A DNA stretch of 64,000 nucleotides from positions 46,805,169 through 46,869,168 of the forward strand of contig OX485806.1 in assembly GCA_950295325.1 (NCBI GenBank). The letters run 5' to 3'. Source of the DNA: Polytrichum commune (lineage: Eukaryota; Streptophyta; Polytrichopsida; Polytrichales; Polytrichaceae). The notes beneath the pieces are model-generated. The model had not been told where the DNA came from. It did no database searches and saw nothing but the letters and a program-made list of their open reading frames with translations. How positions within the stretch are numbered: position 1 is the stretch's first letter; each line of letters starts with the position of its first letter. The position numbers and the translations under genes are program-made. Shown piece by piece: positions 1 through 11,454 of the stretch.

Positions 1-930
1 CACGCATAGGGAGGACGATGGACTTGAAGATATCGATATCCGACTCAAGCGTCATAATATGGCGTTGAATGGATCAACATGCAATGACGGAACTTCCTAG
101 AAGAACGAAATACGAGAAGGTGAGCATAAGGGAATGAATGGGAAATGGAACAAGTAAAAAAAAGCAAAACAACAAAGAACAAAGTTATGAGAAACAAGAA
201 AAACAAAAACAAACTAAGGCCACATTGCCAATCCATGATAATGTCGTCATTGTCAGTGAGGGCGGAGAAAATGATGAAAAATAACTTAGGGCGCTTTTCA
301 CGAGCACCTCTCCAAGGCACTCCGTCTTCCCTCATCGACTAGTTCTTCGAATCGGGAAAGCTATTGAGCCAACCATCTCTCTTGAGATTGTAACCCATGT
401 CTTTGAAGGTCGAGGTTCGGACATTCAAAACAGAATCATTACGCACGAGCACCTTGATGAAGAACTTGCGAGTCTGCAAGAAATGAGAAGGGTAGAATTA
501 AGAATACAAAAATGCAAGGAAAAGAAGATAATAATACAAAGGATGAGACAAGAAAGAAATTACCAACTCGGATGGATTAGTATGCGATTGGAGGTCGAGG
601 TCATTCATGCCAAACCAGTCTTCGGCAACGTAGAAGTCCTCTGTATGTGCCCAGTTATGTATGGATCTAGACACGTCAGGATCAGCGGCATGTGTAAAGA
701 CAAGAATGTCGTCGTCATGAAGGTTGGCGTTAGCAAAGGCAAAGAGAACCTCAAAATAAGTCGAAGAACGCTTGTTCCATAAGAGAAAAATTGGACGATG
801 ATGACGAGATGCCAGACACACAAAGGTTCTCCGGCATATCTGCGAAGAGTAGATCAAGCCCTGTGTGCATATTAGGCTTGCTATTAGGACGAGTACGACC
901 CGCTCCAATTTGCAAATAAAAAATCCAAAC
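1..930 (-). pseudogene. Copy C: methyltransferase-like 3' end of the cargo gene (runs off the window)
   Basis: Minus-strand reading gives diverged forms of the C-terminal exons of the cargo genes of copies A (43,097-44,580) and B (58,9xx-60,534). Recognisable blocks are LDLLFADMPENL (about 840-880; compare LDLILADMPEG in B), NLHDDDILVF and AEDWFGMNDLDL (compare EWWGMNRLHL), a splice donor near 564, GVPWRGAREK (about 290-320; compare TPWRGPREK), DDIIMDWQCG (compare DIILDCTVATG) and, near the left edge, RHIMTLESDIDIF (compare RHIAALEADVDIF). This is the block order of a beta-class DNA methyltransferase: motif IV-like, then the region before motif I, then motif I-like. The glycine-rich motif I is degenerate (DWQCG) and there are in-frame stops and frame changes, so it is broken. 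The rest of the gene lies left of the window. Family assignment rests on alignment by eye. Confidence 0.72.
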
Positions 931-998
931 AAAAATATAAGAAAATAATTGTTGAATTAGAATGAATGAACGAGACAACAATAAAATGTCCCACAAAC

Positions 999-2040
999 CT
1001 TAGTAAGGAATTCTTGGATACGGCGGTAAGCCGGAGGGGGAACCTTGGACCGCATGAGATCCTCTATGAGCTCCCCATGTGGACATTCTCAATCAAAGAG
1101 AGAGAAGACAATTTCTCCGAAGAAGTTGCGGAGGTATCCGGAGCGACGGCCTTCCTCTTGCGTGGCACGGAGGGAATGGTGACACCGCTATGGGAAGGAG
1201 CTGGAACATGGTCCCGAGAAGGGGCAGAAGGAGTTGTCATTGGACTTCCGACAACTGTCATAGCTGGAATGAGCTGAACGAGTGGACACTTAACTAGATG
1301 CCACCCTCTTACCCTTGCCCTTGGCCTTCACCGGTGCAACCTCTTTGTCATTGGTGGGAGGAGCCGGATTCTCATTTTTTTCCGGCTTTTCCTTCAATTC
1401 AATTACCTCAGGGTAGAGGAAGTGAGGCTATTGTAGAGGGGTTCTTCTACGTCATGAACAAATCCACGAGAACAATCCAAGTACCAACCACCAGCGACCA
1501 AATGCACGCGTGGAAATTTTTCAAGTTGCATGGGCGTGTATACACTAAGATTTGAGTTGTCATCGATTCACTCGTCAAGGAAAGACGGCAAGGACGAAGA
1601 AGGAAGAGCATTCTTTACGACAAGCTCATGATGAATGTACCTACAAAGTGAAGAAAATTAGAACAAAGAAATGGAGTGAAAAGAAACAAAGATATGAAGG
1701 ACAAAAGAAAAAGAAAAAATGATTACCGGTAACCAACACGCTTGATAGCTAAGGGGCCTTCCTCGAACTCCATGAGATCGAGCCCTTTGGTGAACTTTAA
1801 GACACCCTTGTCATCAAAATATACTCTACAAGCCTTGTCTCACAAAATGAGCCTTCAATGCTCGACAAAATGAACAGGTAGGAAAAGATCTTCCATAGAA
1901 ACCCAATCAATGTCGATGAAGCATTCATTTTCAAATGAGGCGATCTCGCCCTCAACCCCTTTCTCAAACTAAGATAACACAAACATAAACGTAGTCCGAA
2001 AGGGTTGGATTCTAGTGCATACACAAAGAATTTCAACATA
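999..2040 (-). pseudogene. Copy C: central exons of the cargo gene
   Basis: Two minus-strand exon equivalents. The upstream one (about 2,040-1,727) reads like the A exon at 38,174-38,409 (YIEDC, DEFVGFNRA, VVRRVFFR) and ends in LAIKRVGYR at a GT donor. The next (1,640-999) starts RYIHHELVVKNAL (compare RYFKYELLAKGDI in A) and contains the signature GGWYLDC (compare GAWYLDC in A and GGWYLDC in B), followed by a Pro/Lys/Ser-rich linker, and ends at a GT donor near 999. At least two in-frame stops are visible, one within the LPSFLDE segment near 1,570. Function of this central region is unknown; it links the ParB-like and methyltransferase-like parts in the other copies. The 5' exons seen in A and B are not found further right; palindromic arrays begin instead. 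Confidence 0.65.
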
Positions 2041-4711
2041 TGAATCTAGCTAGTCCACACACATACACATACAAAAGGAACCTCATTCTAGTCAAAATCT
2101 AGTCAAAAATACCGCAAGGAAGACCCTCTCGGTTCCAAGAGGGTCGGATTCTAGTGCATTCCAATAAAATTTCAACATATGAACCTAGCTAGTGCACATA
2201 CATACGCATTGAGAAGGCACCTCATTCTAGTCAAAACCTAGTCAAAAATACTGCAAGCAACACCCTCTTGGTCCCGAGAGGGTCGGATTCTAGTGCATAC
2301 ACAAAGAATTTCAACATATGAATATAGATAGACCACATACATACGCATACACAAGGAACCTCATTTAAGTCAAAATCTTGTCCAAACTACCGCACACTAG
2401 ACCCTCTCGGTGCCGAGAGGGTTGGATTCTAGTGCATTTCCAAAGAATTTCAACATATGATTCTATCTAGTCCACATGCATACACATAGACAAGGCACCC
2501 AATTCTAGTCAAAATCTGGTCCAAACAATTGCACCCTAGACCGTCTCGGTTCCGAGAGGGTCGGCCACTAGTGCATTCCAGAAGAATTTCAACATATGAA
2601 CTTACCTAGTCCACATACATACACATCCATATTACAACCCATTATTGTCAAAAACTTGTCCAAACAACCGCCACATAGACCCTCTCGGAACCGAGAGGGT
2701 CGGACACTAGTGCATTCCAGAAGAATTTCAACATATGAACTTACCTAGTCCACATACATACACATCCGTATTACAACCTATTATTGTCAAAATCTGGTCC
2801 AAACAACCGCCACCTAGACCCTCTCGGAACCGAGAGGCTCGGATCCTAGTGCATTTCCAAAGAATTTCAACATATGATTCTATCTAGTCCACATGCATAC
2901 ACATAGACAAGGCACCCAATTCTAGTCAAAATCTAGTCCAAACAACCGCCACCTAGACCCTCTCGGAACCGAGAGGGTCGGATCCTAGTGCATTCCAAAA
3001 GAATTTCAACATATGAACCCAGCTAATCCACATACATACACGTACACACAGAACCTCACAATTGTCAAAATCTGGTCCATACATTCGCCACTTAGACCCT
3101 CTCGGTTCCAAGAGGGTCTCACTCTAGTGCACAAACATTTTCAACCTAAGAACATACCTAGTCCACATACATTCACATACACAAGCCACCCTAAACTTGT
3201 CAAAATCTGGTCCATACTATCACCACCTAGACCTTCTTGGTTCCGAGAGGGTCTCACTCTAGTGCACACCCAAACAATTTCAACTGAAGTCCCTTGGGAG
3301 TCCACATACATTCACATACACAAGCCACCCTGAACTTGTCAAAATCTGGCCAATACTATCACCACCTAGACCCTCTCGGTTCCGAGAGGGTCTCACTCTA
3401 GTGCACACACAAAAAATTTCAACCTAAGTACCTACCTAGTCCACATACATTCACATACACAAGCCGCCCTAAACTTGTCAAAATCTGGTCAATACTATAA
3501 CCACCTAGACCCTCTCGATTCCGAGAGGGTCTCACTCTAGTGCACACACCAAAAAATTTCACCATAAGTACCTACCTAGTCCACATTCATAATTCCCAAA
3601 ATCTCGTCCATACTATCACCACCTAGACCCTCTCGGTTCCGAGAGGGTCTCACTCTAGTGCACACAAAAAAAATTTCCACCTAAGTGCTTACCTAGTCCA
3701 CATACATAATTCCCAAAATCTGTTCAATACTATCACCACCTAGACCCTCTCGGTTCCGAGTGGGTCTCACTCTAGTGCACACACATAAAATTTCAACCTA
3801 AGTACCTACCTAGTCCACATACATTCACATACACAAGCCGCCCTAAACTTGGCAAAATTTGGTCCATACTATCATCACCTTGACCCTCTCCATTCCGAGA
3901 TGGTCTCCCTCTAATACACACACAAAAAATTTCAACCTAAGTACCTACCTAGTCCACATACATTCACATACACAAGCCGCCCTAAACTTGTCAAAATCTG
4001 GTCAATACGATCACCACCTAGACCCTCTCAGTTCCGAGAGGGTCTCACTCTAGTGCACATACAAAAAATTTCAACCTAAGTACCTACCTAGTCCACATAC
4101 ATAATTCCCAAAATCTGTTCAATACTATCACCACCTAGACCCTCTCGGTTCCGAGAGGGTCTCACTCTAGTGCACACACATAAAATTTCAACCTAAATAC
4201 CTACCTAATCCACATACATTCACATACACAAGCCGCCCTAAACTTGGCAAAATTTGGTCCATACTATCACCACCTTGACCTTCTTGGTTCCGAGAGGGTC
4301 TCCCTCTATTGCACACACAAAAAATTTCAACCTAAGTACCTACCTAGTCCACATACATTCACATACACAAGCCGCCCTAAACTTGTCAAAATCTGGTCAA
4401 TACTATCACCACCTAGACCCTCTCGGTTCCGAGAGGGTCTCACTCTAGTGCACACACATAAGATTTCAGCCTAAGTACCTACCTAGTCCACATACATAAT
4501 TCCCAAAATCTCTTCAATACTATCACCAACTAGACCCTCTCGGTTCCGAGAGGGTCTCACTCTAGTGGACAAAAAAAAAATTTCAACCTGAGTACCTACC
4601 TAGTCCACATACATAATTCCCAAAATCTGTTCAATACTATCACCACCTAGACCCTCTCGGTTCCGAGAGGGTCTCACTCTAGTGCACACACAAAAAAATT
4701 CCACCTAAGTG
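2041..4711. repeat. Copy C array 1: ~138-bp tandem units with palindrome CCCTCTCGGTTCCGAGAGGG
   Basis: About twenty head-to-tail units of roughly 120-140 bp. Each holds the 20-bp perfect palindrome CCCTCTCGGTTCCGAGAGGG (or the TT-to-AA form), then a shared unit body containing TTTCAACATATGAA, TAGTCCACATACATAC and TCAAAATCTGGTCC. Units are similar but not identical; the palindrome is usually better conserved than the rest of the unit, which suggests selection or conversion on it. The apparent ORFs in this stretch are translations of the unit and are not genes. By comparison with copies A and B this array should sit in an intron or spacer of the cargo gene. Confidence 0.93.
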
Positions 4712-5009
4712 CACTACTAGAAAATCATGACCAAATCAACAAAAAATCAACAGATCTTTGTCGATCCGGGCACTGCAATGACCGATTTCACTGATTTTTG
4801 ATTATTAGAATAGTACAATGACCAAATCAACAAAATTTTAGTAAATGTGAAATCTTTTTTGAATCTTTTTGGGAATATTCTAGGATCTATTGGAATATTG
4901 TAAAATCTTTTTAATTTTTTGCAATTTATGGACTTATAAGTGTATGGGTATGGAAATAATTACGAATTCAAAGGTGTTTAAATATTATAAATATTATATT
5001 AGTTGATAG

Positions 5010-5510
5010 TTAATATTATATATGTATTAATATGTATATATTAATATGTATATAATATATGTAACATATAATATATATATGTATATATATGTCTGTATAT
5101 ATGTATGTATATGTATGTATGTATGTATGTATGTATATGTATGTATGTATGTATGTATATGTATGTATATATATATATATATATATATAATATATGTAAC
5201 ATATATGTATATAATATATGTAACATATATGTATACAATATATGTAACATGTATGTATATAATATATAATATATAAATATGTATACATTTACAGTAATTA
5301 TATACAGTATATATTTACTGTAATTATATACTGTATATATTTACTGTAATTATATACAGTATATATTTACTGTAATTATATACTGTATATATTTACTGTA
5401 ATTATATACTGTATATATTTACTGTAATTATATACTGGATATAATTACAGTAAATATATACTGTAATTATATATTGTATATATTTACTGTAAATATATAC
5501 ATCAAGTAGG
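5010..5510. repeat. AT-rich microsatellite and ~30-bp repeat
   Basis: About 5,010-5,280 is TATG/TATA simple sequence. About 5,285-5,500 is a run of imperfect ~30-bp units around TACTGTAATTATATAC, with many local inverted repeats. Long reading frames here on both strands (Tyr/Ile-rich) are artefacts of the simple sequence. Confidence 0.9.
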
Positions 5511-5569
5511 TAGTAAAGAGAAATTAGTGGCCTTATTCTAGAAAGGTTTAAAACACTCCGTTTATATCA

Positions 5570-5770
5570 TGTGTGATGTGATGACCTAGTGGTTAAGGCA
5601 CATGTGTGGGTATCACTAGGTGCAAGGTTCGATTCCCGTGGCCGACACCTTCGGCCTTGGCCTTGCCACCTATGTGAGTGGTAGGTAGTCTATACTTGTA
5701 GGTGAGGTATAGGTTGAGGGTTACTTGGAAGGGGTTAGGAATTGCAGATCTGACATTTATTCATTTTTTA
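5570..5770 (+). mobile_element. tRNA-derived SINE
   Basis: An A box (TGACCTAGTGGTTAAGGCA, 5,582-5,600) is followed 25 bp later by a perfect B box (GGTTCGATTCC, 5,626-5,636), the internal RNA polymerase III promoter of tRNA-headed SINEs. A tRNA-unrelated body and a T-rich tail follow (about 5,750-5,775). No cloverleaf with matching acceptor arms is visible, so I do not call it a tRNA gene. It lies inside the CACTA derivative, so it either inserted there or was carried by it. The exact 5' end and target duplication are unclear. Confidence 0.72.
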
Positions 5771-5948
5771 TTTTTTAATGTTATATATATATATATATAA
5801 TAAGTTTTTTTTAAAAAATATTTTTGTGACCATATCAACAGAAAAAATCAACAAAATTGTGTTACATCATGTCCAGGTCAACGCGTCCTAAGTAACAACC
5901 GCGACCAACGCCTTTCTGTTGATCCGGACGCAAAATTTTCTACTAGTG

Positions 5949-8740
5949 GTGCCTACCTAGTCCACATACATAATTCCCAAAATCTGTTCAATACTATCAC
6001 CACCTAGACCCTCTCGGTTCCGAGATGGTCTCACTCTAGTGCACACACATAAAATTTCAACCTAAGTACCTACCTAGTCCACATACATAATTCCCACAAT
6101 CTGGTCCAAACAACCGCTACCCACACCCTCTCGGTTCCTAGAGGGTCTAAGGATAGAAATATAGTAATTGATTTTGCACATTAAGTTTGAATGCTTGTAT
6201 GTTTGGATAGATTCAACTAGGTGGTTCATAGGTTCAACTAGTTTGTTTGTGGGCAAGGATTTCACCCTCTCAGAACCGAGAGGGTCTTTGGATAGAAGTA
6301 AAGGTCTACATTCTGCACACTAAGGGTGTAAGTTGTTAGGTTGAACTGGTTTGTTCTACGGCTGGAATTTCACCCTCTCGGTTCCGAGAGGGTGTTCGTG
6401 TAGTAATGAAGCACCAGATTTTGCACATTAAGGTTGTTAGATTGTATGTGTGGATAGGTTCAACAAGTTGGTTGTTAGGCTCAACTAGTGTGCTTGGTGG
6501 CTGGAATTAGACCCTCTCGGAACCGAGAGGGTCTTAGTATAGGTGTCAAGGATTAGATTTTACTTTTGAAGGTTCATAGCTTCATTGTTTGGTTACGTTG
6601 AAGTAGTTGGTCGTTAGGTTCAACTAGTTTGTTTGTGGGCTAGAATTTCACCCTCTCGGAACCGAGAGGGTCTTAGGATAGAAATATGGGACCAGATTTT
6701 GCACATAAAAGTTGTTAGCTTGTTTGTGTGGAGAGGTGCACTAGTTCGTCGTTAGGTCCAATTAGTTGTTTGTGTTCCAGAATTTCACCCTCTCAGAACC
6801 GAGAGGGTCTTTGTGTAGTAATGAAGCAAGAGATTTTGAACATTAAGGTTGAAAGGTTGTTTGTGGACATAGGTTGAACTTGGTGGTTCATATGTTCAAC
6901 GGGGTTGTTTTTGGGCTGGATTTTCAACCTGTCGGTACCGTGAGGTTCTTCAAGGAGTAATATAGGACCAAAATTTGCATATTTAGGTTGAAAGCTTGTA
7001 TGTGTGTTGGAATTCCACCTGCTCGGAACCGAGAGGGTCTTAGGATAGAAATATAGGACCAGATTTTGCACAATAAGGTTGTTTGTTTGTATGTGTGGAT
7101 AGGTCCAACTAGTCTGTTCTTATGTTCAACTGGTTTGTTTTTGGTCTAGAATTTTACCCTCTCGGGTCTTTGTGTAGTAATCAAGCACCAGATTTTGCAC
7201 ATTAAGGTTGTTAGATTGTATGTGTGGATAGGTTCAACTAGTTCGTCGTTTGGTTCAGCTAGTTTGTTTGTCGTCTAGAATTTCACCCTCTCGGAACCGA
7301 GAGGGCCTCCGTGTAGTAATATAAGACCAGATTTTGCACATTGAGGTTGTTAGCTTGTATGTGTGGATAGGTTCGACTAGTTGGTCGTTAGGTTCAACTG
7401 GTTTGTTTTTGGTCTAGAATTTTACCCTCTCGGAACCGAGAGGGTCTTTGCGTAGTAATGAAGCACCAGATTTTGCACATTAAGGTTGTTAGATTGTATG
7501 TGTGGATAGGTTCAACTAGTTGGTCGTTACGTTCAACTAGTTTGTTTGTGGTCTAGAATTTCACCCTCTCGGAACCGAGAGGGTCTTTGTGTAGTAATGA
7601 AGCACCAGATTTTGCACATTAAGGTTTTTAGATTGTATGTGAGGATAGGTTCAACTAGTTGGTCGTTAGGTTCAATTAGTATGTTTGTTGGCTTGAATTT
7701 CATCCTCTCGGAACCGAGAGGGTCTTGGTGTAGTAATATAGGATCAGATTCTGCACAATAAGGTTGTTAGCTTGTATGTGTGTATAGCTTTGACTAGTTA
7801 GTTGTGAGGTTCCATTGGTTTGTTTTGGGGCTGGAATTTCACCCTCTCGGAACCGAGAAGGTCTTGGGATACAAATATAGGACCACATTCTCCACACTAA
7901 GTGTGTTAGTTGTATGTGTGTATAGGTTCCACTAGTTAGTCGTTAGGTTCAACTGGTTTGTTTGGGGGCTAGATTTTCACCCTCTCGGAACCGAGAGGGT
8001 GAAGGTGTAGTAATATAGGACCAGATTTTGCACATTAAGGTTGTTAGCTTGTATGTGTGGATAGGTTCAAGTAGTTGGTTGTTAGGTGCAACTGGTTTGT
8101 TTTGGGGCTATAATTTCACCCTCTCGATTCCGAGAGGGTCTTTGTGTAGTAATGAAGTACCATATTTTGCTCATTAAGGTTGAAAGCTTGTATGTGTGGA
8201 TGGGTTCAACTAGTTGGTCGTTAGGTTTAAGTAGTTTGTTTGTGGTGTAGATTTTCACCCTCTCGGAACCGAGAGGGTCTTGGTGTAGTAATGAAGCACC
8301 AGATTTTGCACAATAAGGTTGTTAGCTTGTATGTGTGGATAGGTTCAACTAGTTGGTCGTTAGATTCAAGTAGTTTGTTTGTGGTCTAGAATTTAACCCT
8401 CCCGGAACCGAGAGGGTCTCCGTGTAGTAATATAGGACTAGATTTTGCACATTAAGGTTGTTACCTTGTATGTGTGGATAGGTTCGACTAGGTGGTCGTT
8501 AGGTTCAACTAGTTTGTTTGTGGTGTAGATTTTCACCCTCTCGGAATCGAGAGGGTCTTGGTGTAGTAATGAAGCACCAGATTTTGCACAATAAGGTTGT
8601 TAGCTTGTATGTGTGGATAGTTCCAACTAGTTTGTTCTTAGGTTCAACTGGTTTGTTTTGGGGCTAGAATTTCACCCTCTCGGAACCGAGAGGGTCTTGG
8701 TGTAGTAATGAAACACCAGATTTTGCACAATCAGGTTTAA
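5949..8740. repeat. Copy C array 2: ~138-bp units, palindrome in GTAGTAATGAAGCACCAG context
   Basis: After one last array-1 unit (to about 6,150) the unit body changes. The palindrome CCCTCTCGGAACCGAGAGGG continues at a ~138-bp spacing, but between copies the sequence is now of the type GTAGTAATGAAGCACCAG, TTTTGCACATTAAGGTTG and GGTTCAACTAGTTGGTCG. About twenty units. Same palindrome, unrelated unit body: the palindrome is the constant part. Confidence 0.92.
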
Positions 8741-9449
8741 ACAACCGTCAGCTAGACCCTGTTGGTTCCGAGAGGGTTGGATCCTAGTGCATTCCCAAAG
8801 AATTTCAACATATGGACCTAGCTAGTCCACAAACATTCACATCCATATTACAACCCATTCAAGTCAAAATCTGGTCCAAACAACCACCACCTACACCCTC
8901 TCGGTTCCGAGAGGGTCGAACTCTAGGGCATACCCAAACAATTTCTACAAAGGAACCTACCTAGTCCACATACATACACATACACAAGGCACCTCAATCT
9001 TGTCAAAAGTTGGTCCACCTAGACCCTCTCGGTTCCGAGAGGGTCGGATCCTAGTGCATTCCAAAAGAGTTTCAACATATGAGTCTATGTAGTCCACATA
9101 CATACACATCCATATTACAACTCATTCTTGTCAAAATCTGGTCCAATCGACCGCCACCTAGACCCTCTCGGTTCCGAGAGGGTCGGATCCTAGTGCATTC
9201 CAAAAGAATTTCAACATATGAATCTATGTAGTCCACATACGTACACATCCATATTACAACTCATTCTTGTCAAAATCTGGTCCAATTAACCGCCACCTAG
9301 ACCCTCTCGGTTCCGAGAGGGTCGGATCCTAGTGCAATTCAAAAGGATTTCAACATATAAATTTATCTATTCCAGATATATACACATCTATATTACAACC
9401 CATTCAAGTCAAAATTTGGTCCAAACAACCGCCACTTAGACCCTCTCCG
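8741..9449. repeat. Copy C array 3 (return to array-1 unit type)
   Basis: Five or six units again of the array-1 kind (TTTCAACATATGAA, CACATACATACACATCC, GTCAAAATCTGGTCC) with palindrome CCCTCTCGGTTCCGAGAGGG. Units at about 9,030-9,310 are nearly identical to each other, indicating recent local amplification. Confidence 0.9.
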
Positions 9450-9493
9450 CTCTTTAAATCTCCGCTCACCGCTCACATAGGAGTGTTGTCCCG
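9446..9493 (+). repeat. Orphan TIR-like sequence inside a palindrome
   Basis: A palindrome is split: its left half CCCTCTC is followed by ~44 bp containing CTCCGCTCACCGCTCACAT, then the remaining CGGAACCGAGAGGG. The inserted GCTCACC units match the right-hand TIR of copy A (CACCGCTCACCGCTCACAT at 45,386-45,404) and of copy B (60,997-61,018). No target duplication is seen on the two sides, so this is a remnant or recombination scar, not a complete element. Confidence 0.6.
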
Positions 9494-9905
9494 GAACCGA
9501 GAGGGTCTAAGTTGCACCCAACCCCCTACCTCTTAACTAGTTGAACGAGTTTCAAACATGGAATACATACCAACATCTCGGCCTTAACAATCAGAAATAT
9601 AACCCACATATACTATCCTACCACCCTCTCGGATCCAAGAGGGTCTTAGTTGCACCCAACCCCCTACCTCTTAACTAGTTGAACGAGTTTCAAACATGGA
9701 ACACATACCTACATCTCGGCCTTAACATTCTAAAATCAGGTTCACATATACTATCCCTACCACCCTCTCGGAACCGAGAGGGTCTAAGGCGCACCCAATC
9801 TCCTACCTTGTAACTAAATCAAGGATTACAAACATTTTCTACATAATAGCTTCTCGGCCTCAACAATCAAAATCAAGTGTGAAGATCCTATATATGTCTC
9901 TATAT
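9494..9905. repeat. Copy C array 4
   Basis: Three units of ~140 bp with the palindrome (some copies damaged) and a new body: TAAGTTGCACCCAACCCC, CTTAACTAGTTGAACGAG, ACATCTCGGCCTTAAC. The stretch 9,905-10,080 that follows is degenerate unit-like sequence without a clear palindrome; I see no gene there. Confidence 0.85.
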
Positions 9906-10080
9906 GTCCCAACCTCTTAACTTGAAATTATTTTCAACCTAACCTAACTAATCAAGATTTGGCCTCCTTATACTACCAGACTCCTTAACTTGCACATATT
10001 ATTTGCACCAATAATCATTCAACACATACAAGCAACCTAGCTCAAATGATCAAAATCAAGTGTGGGGATCCTACCCCTCC

Positions 10081-11451
10081 ACCACCCTCTCGGAACCCTA
10101 ACAAGGGTCCCTACCAAGAATCGGGGCCAAGTATACATTTTCCCTTAGCCGGTAGGCCTAGAAGCCTCTACAAATTTCAAACCATCATAACTTCCTCATA
10201 CAATCTTTGATTCTAACAAACGACCACTCCATCTTCATCTACATTTCTTGTAGATGTCAATGGAATACTCATTTTCAACACTCACGAAAGTATTGAGGAA
10301 GTTATGCCCATTCAAAACTAGGTCCCACAGCAAAATTTGATTTGGGGATCCTGCCCCTCCACCACCCAGTGTCTATGGGACATATCATATACACAAACAT
10401 ATACTCTCCCATATCATATATACAAACAAAAACTTCTTGTATACATCAAACCTAGGTCCCAAAGCAAAATGTGATGTGGGGATCCTACCCTTCCACCACC
10501 CTCTTGGTTCCGAGAGGGTGTCTATGTGACATACCATCTACACAAACAAAAACTTCACACATACATCAAACCTAGGTCGCAAAGCAAAATTTGATGTGGG
10601 GATCCTACCCCTCCACCACCCTCTCGGAACCCTAACAAGGGTCCCTACCAAGAGTTGGGGCCAAGTATACATTTTCCCTTAGCCGGTAGGCCTAGAAGCC
10701 CCTACAAACTTCAAACCATCATAACTTCCTCATACAATCTTTGATTCTAACAAACGACCACTCCATCTTCATCTACATTTCTTGAAGATGTCAATGGACT
10801 ACTTACCTGCAACAATCAAGAAAGTATTGAGGAAGTTATGCCCATTCAAAACTAGGTCCCATAGCAAAATCTAATTTGGGGATCCTGCCCCTCCACCACC
10901 CTCTCGGTTCCGAGAGGGTGTCTATGTGACATATCATATACACAAACATATACTCTCCCATATCATATATACAAACAAAAACTTCTTGCATACATCAAAC
11001 CTAGGTCCCAAAGCAAAATGTGATGTGGGGATCCTACCCCTCCACCACCCTCTCGGTTCCGAGAGGGTGTCTATGTGACATATCATCTACACAAACGAAA
11101 ACTTCACACATACATCAAGCCTAGGTCGCAAAGCAAAATTTGATGTGGGGATCCTACCCCTCCACCACCCTCTCGGAACCGAGAGGGTCCCTACCAAGAG
11201 TTGGGGCCAAGTATACATTTTCCCTTAGCCGGTAGGCCTAGAAGCCCCTACAAACTTCAAACCATCATAACTTCCTCATACAATCTTTGATTCTAACAAA
11301 CGACCACTCCATCTTCATCTACATTTCTTGTAGATGTCAATGGACTACTCATTTGCAACATTCACGAAAGTATTGAGGAAGTTATGCCCATACAAAACTA
11401 GGTCCCACAGCAAAATCTGATTTGGGGATCCTACCCCTCCACCACCCTCTC
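10081..11451. repeat. Copy C array 5: compound units with captured LTR fragments
   Basis: Longer compound repeats. A palindrome-bearing unit (GTGGGGATCCTACCCCTCC, then CCCTCTCGGTTCCGAGAGGG, then GTCTATGTGACATATCAT) alternates with three copies of a ~240-bp segment (about 10,105-10,350, 10,645-10,885 and 11,188-11,412). That segment starts near GTTGGGGCCAAGTATAC and contains AGCCGGTAGGCCTAGAAGCC and CATCATAACTTCCTCATAC. It is clearly related to the middle of the solo LTR family at 14,637, 48,237 and 50,774. An LTR fragment was therefore captured and then amplified together with the array. Confidence 0.85.
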
Positions 11452-11454
11452 GGA

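Larger units (their letters stand above)
4712..5948. mobile_element. Non-autonomous CACTA (En/Spm-type) element, 1,237 bp
   Basis: Left end CACTACTAGAAAAT, right end the inverse ATTTTCTACTAGTG with one mismatch. The 3-bp target duplication GTG (4,709-4,711 and 5,949-5,951) interrupts a copy C repeat unit that reads on continuously when the element is removed (CCACCTAAGTG then CCTACCTAGTCC). Subterminal copies of GACCAAATCAACA and TCTGTTGATCCGG lie near both ends, as CACTA elements typically carry. It has no transposase; the inside holds an AT-rich repeat and a SINE. Ends, duplication length and subterminal repeats all agree with the CACTA superfamily. Confidence 0.93.

Noticed and set aside
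1298-1555. 85-codon plus-strand frame
   Set aside because: Shadow of the minus-strand copy C exon that contains GGWYLDC.
3013-4474. Several 60-100-codon frames with similar proteins
   Set aside because: They are the tandem unit of copy C read in frame; they repeat with the unit and follow no codon constraint.
5016-5288. Tyr/Ile-rich reading frames on both strands
   Set aside because: Translations of a TATG/TATA microsatellite; no coding signal.
5570-5650. tRNA gene
   Set aside because: A and B boxes are present but no cloverleaf with acceptor pairing; it continues into a SINE body and T-rich tail.
2041-11451. CRISPR-like array
   Set aside because: The repeated palindrome is regularly spaced, but the spacers are themselves repeats, far longer than CRISPR spacers, and there are no cas genes; the context is a plant transposon.
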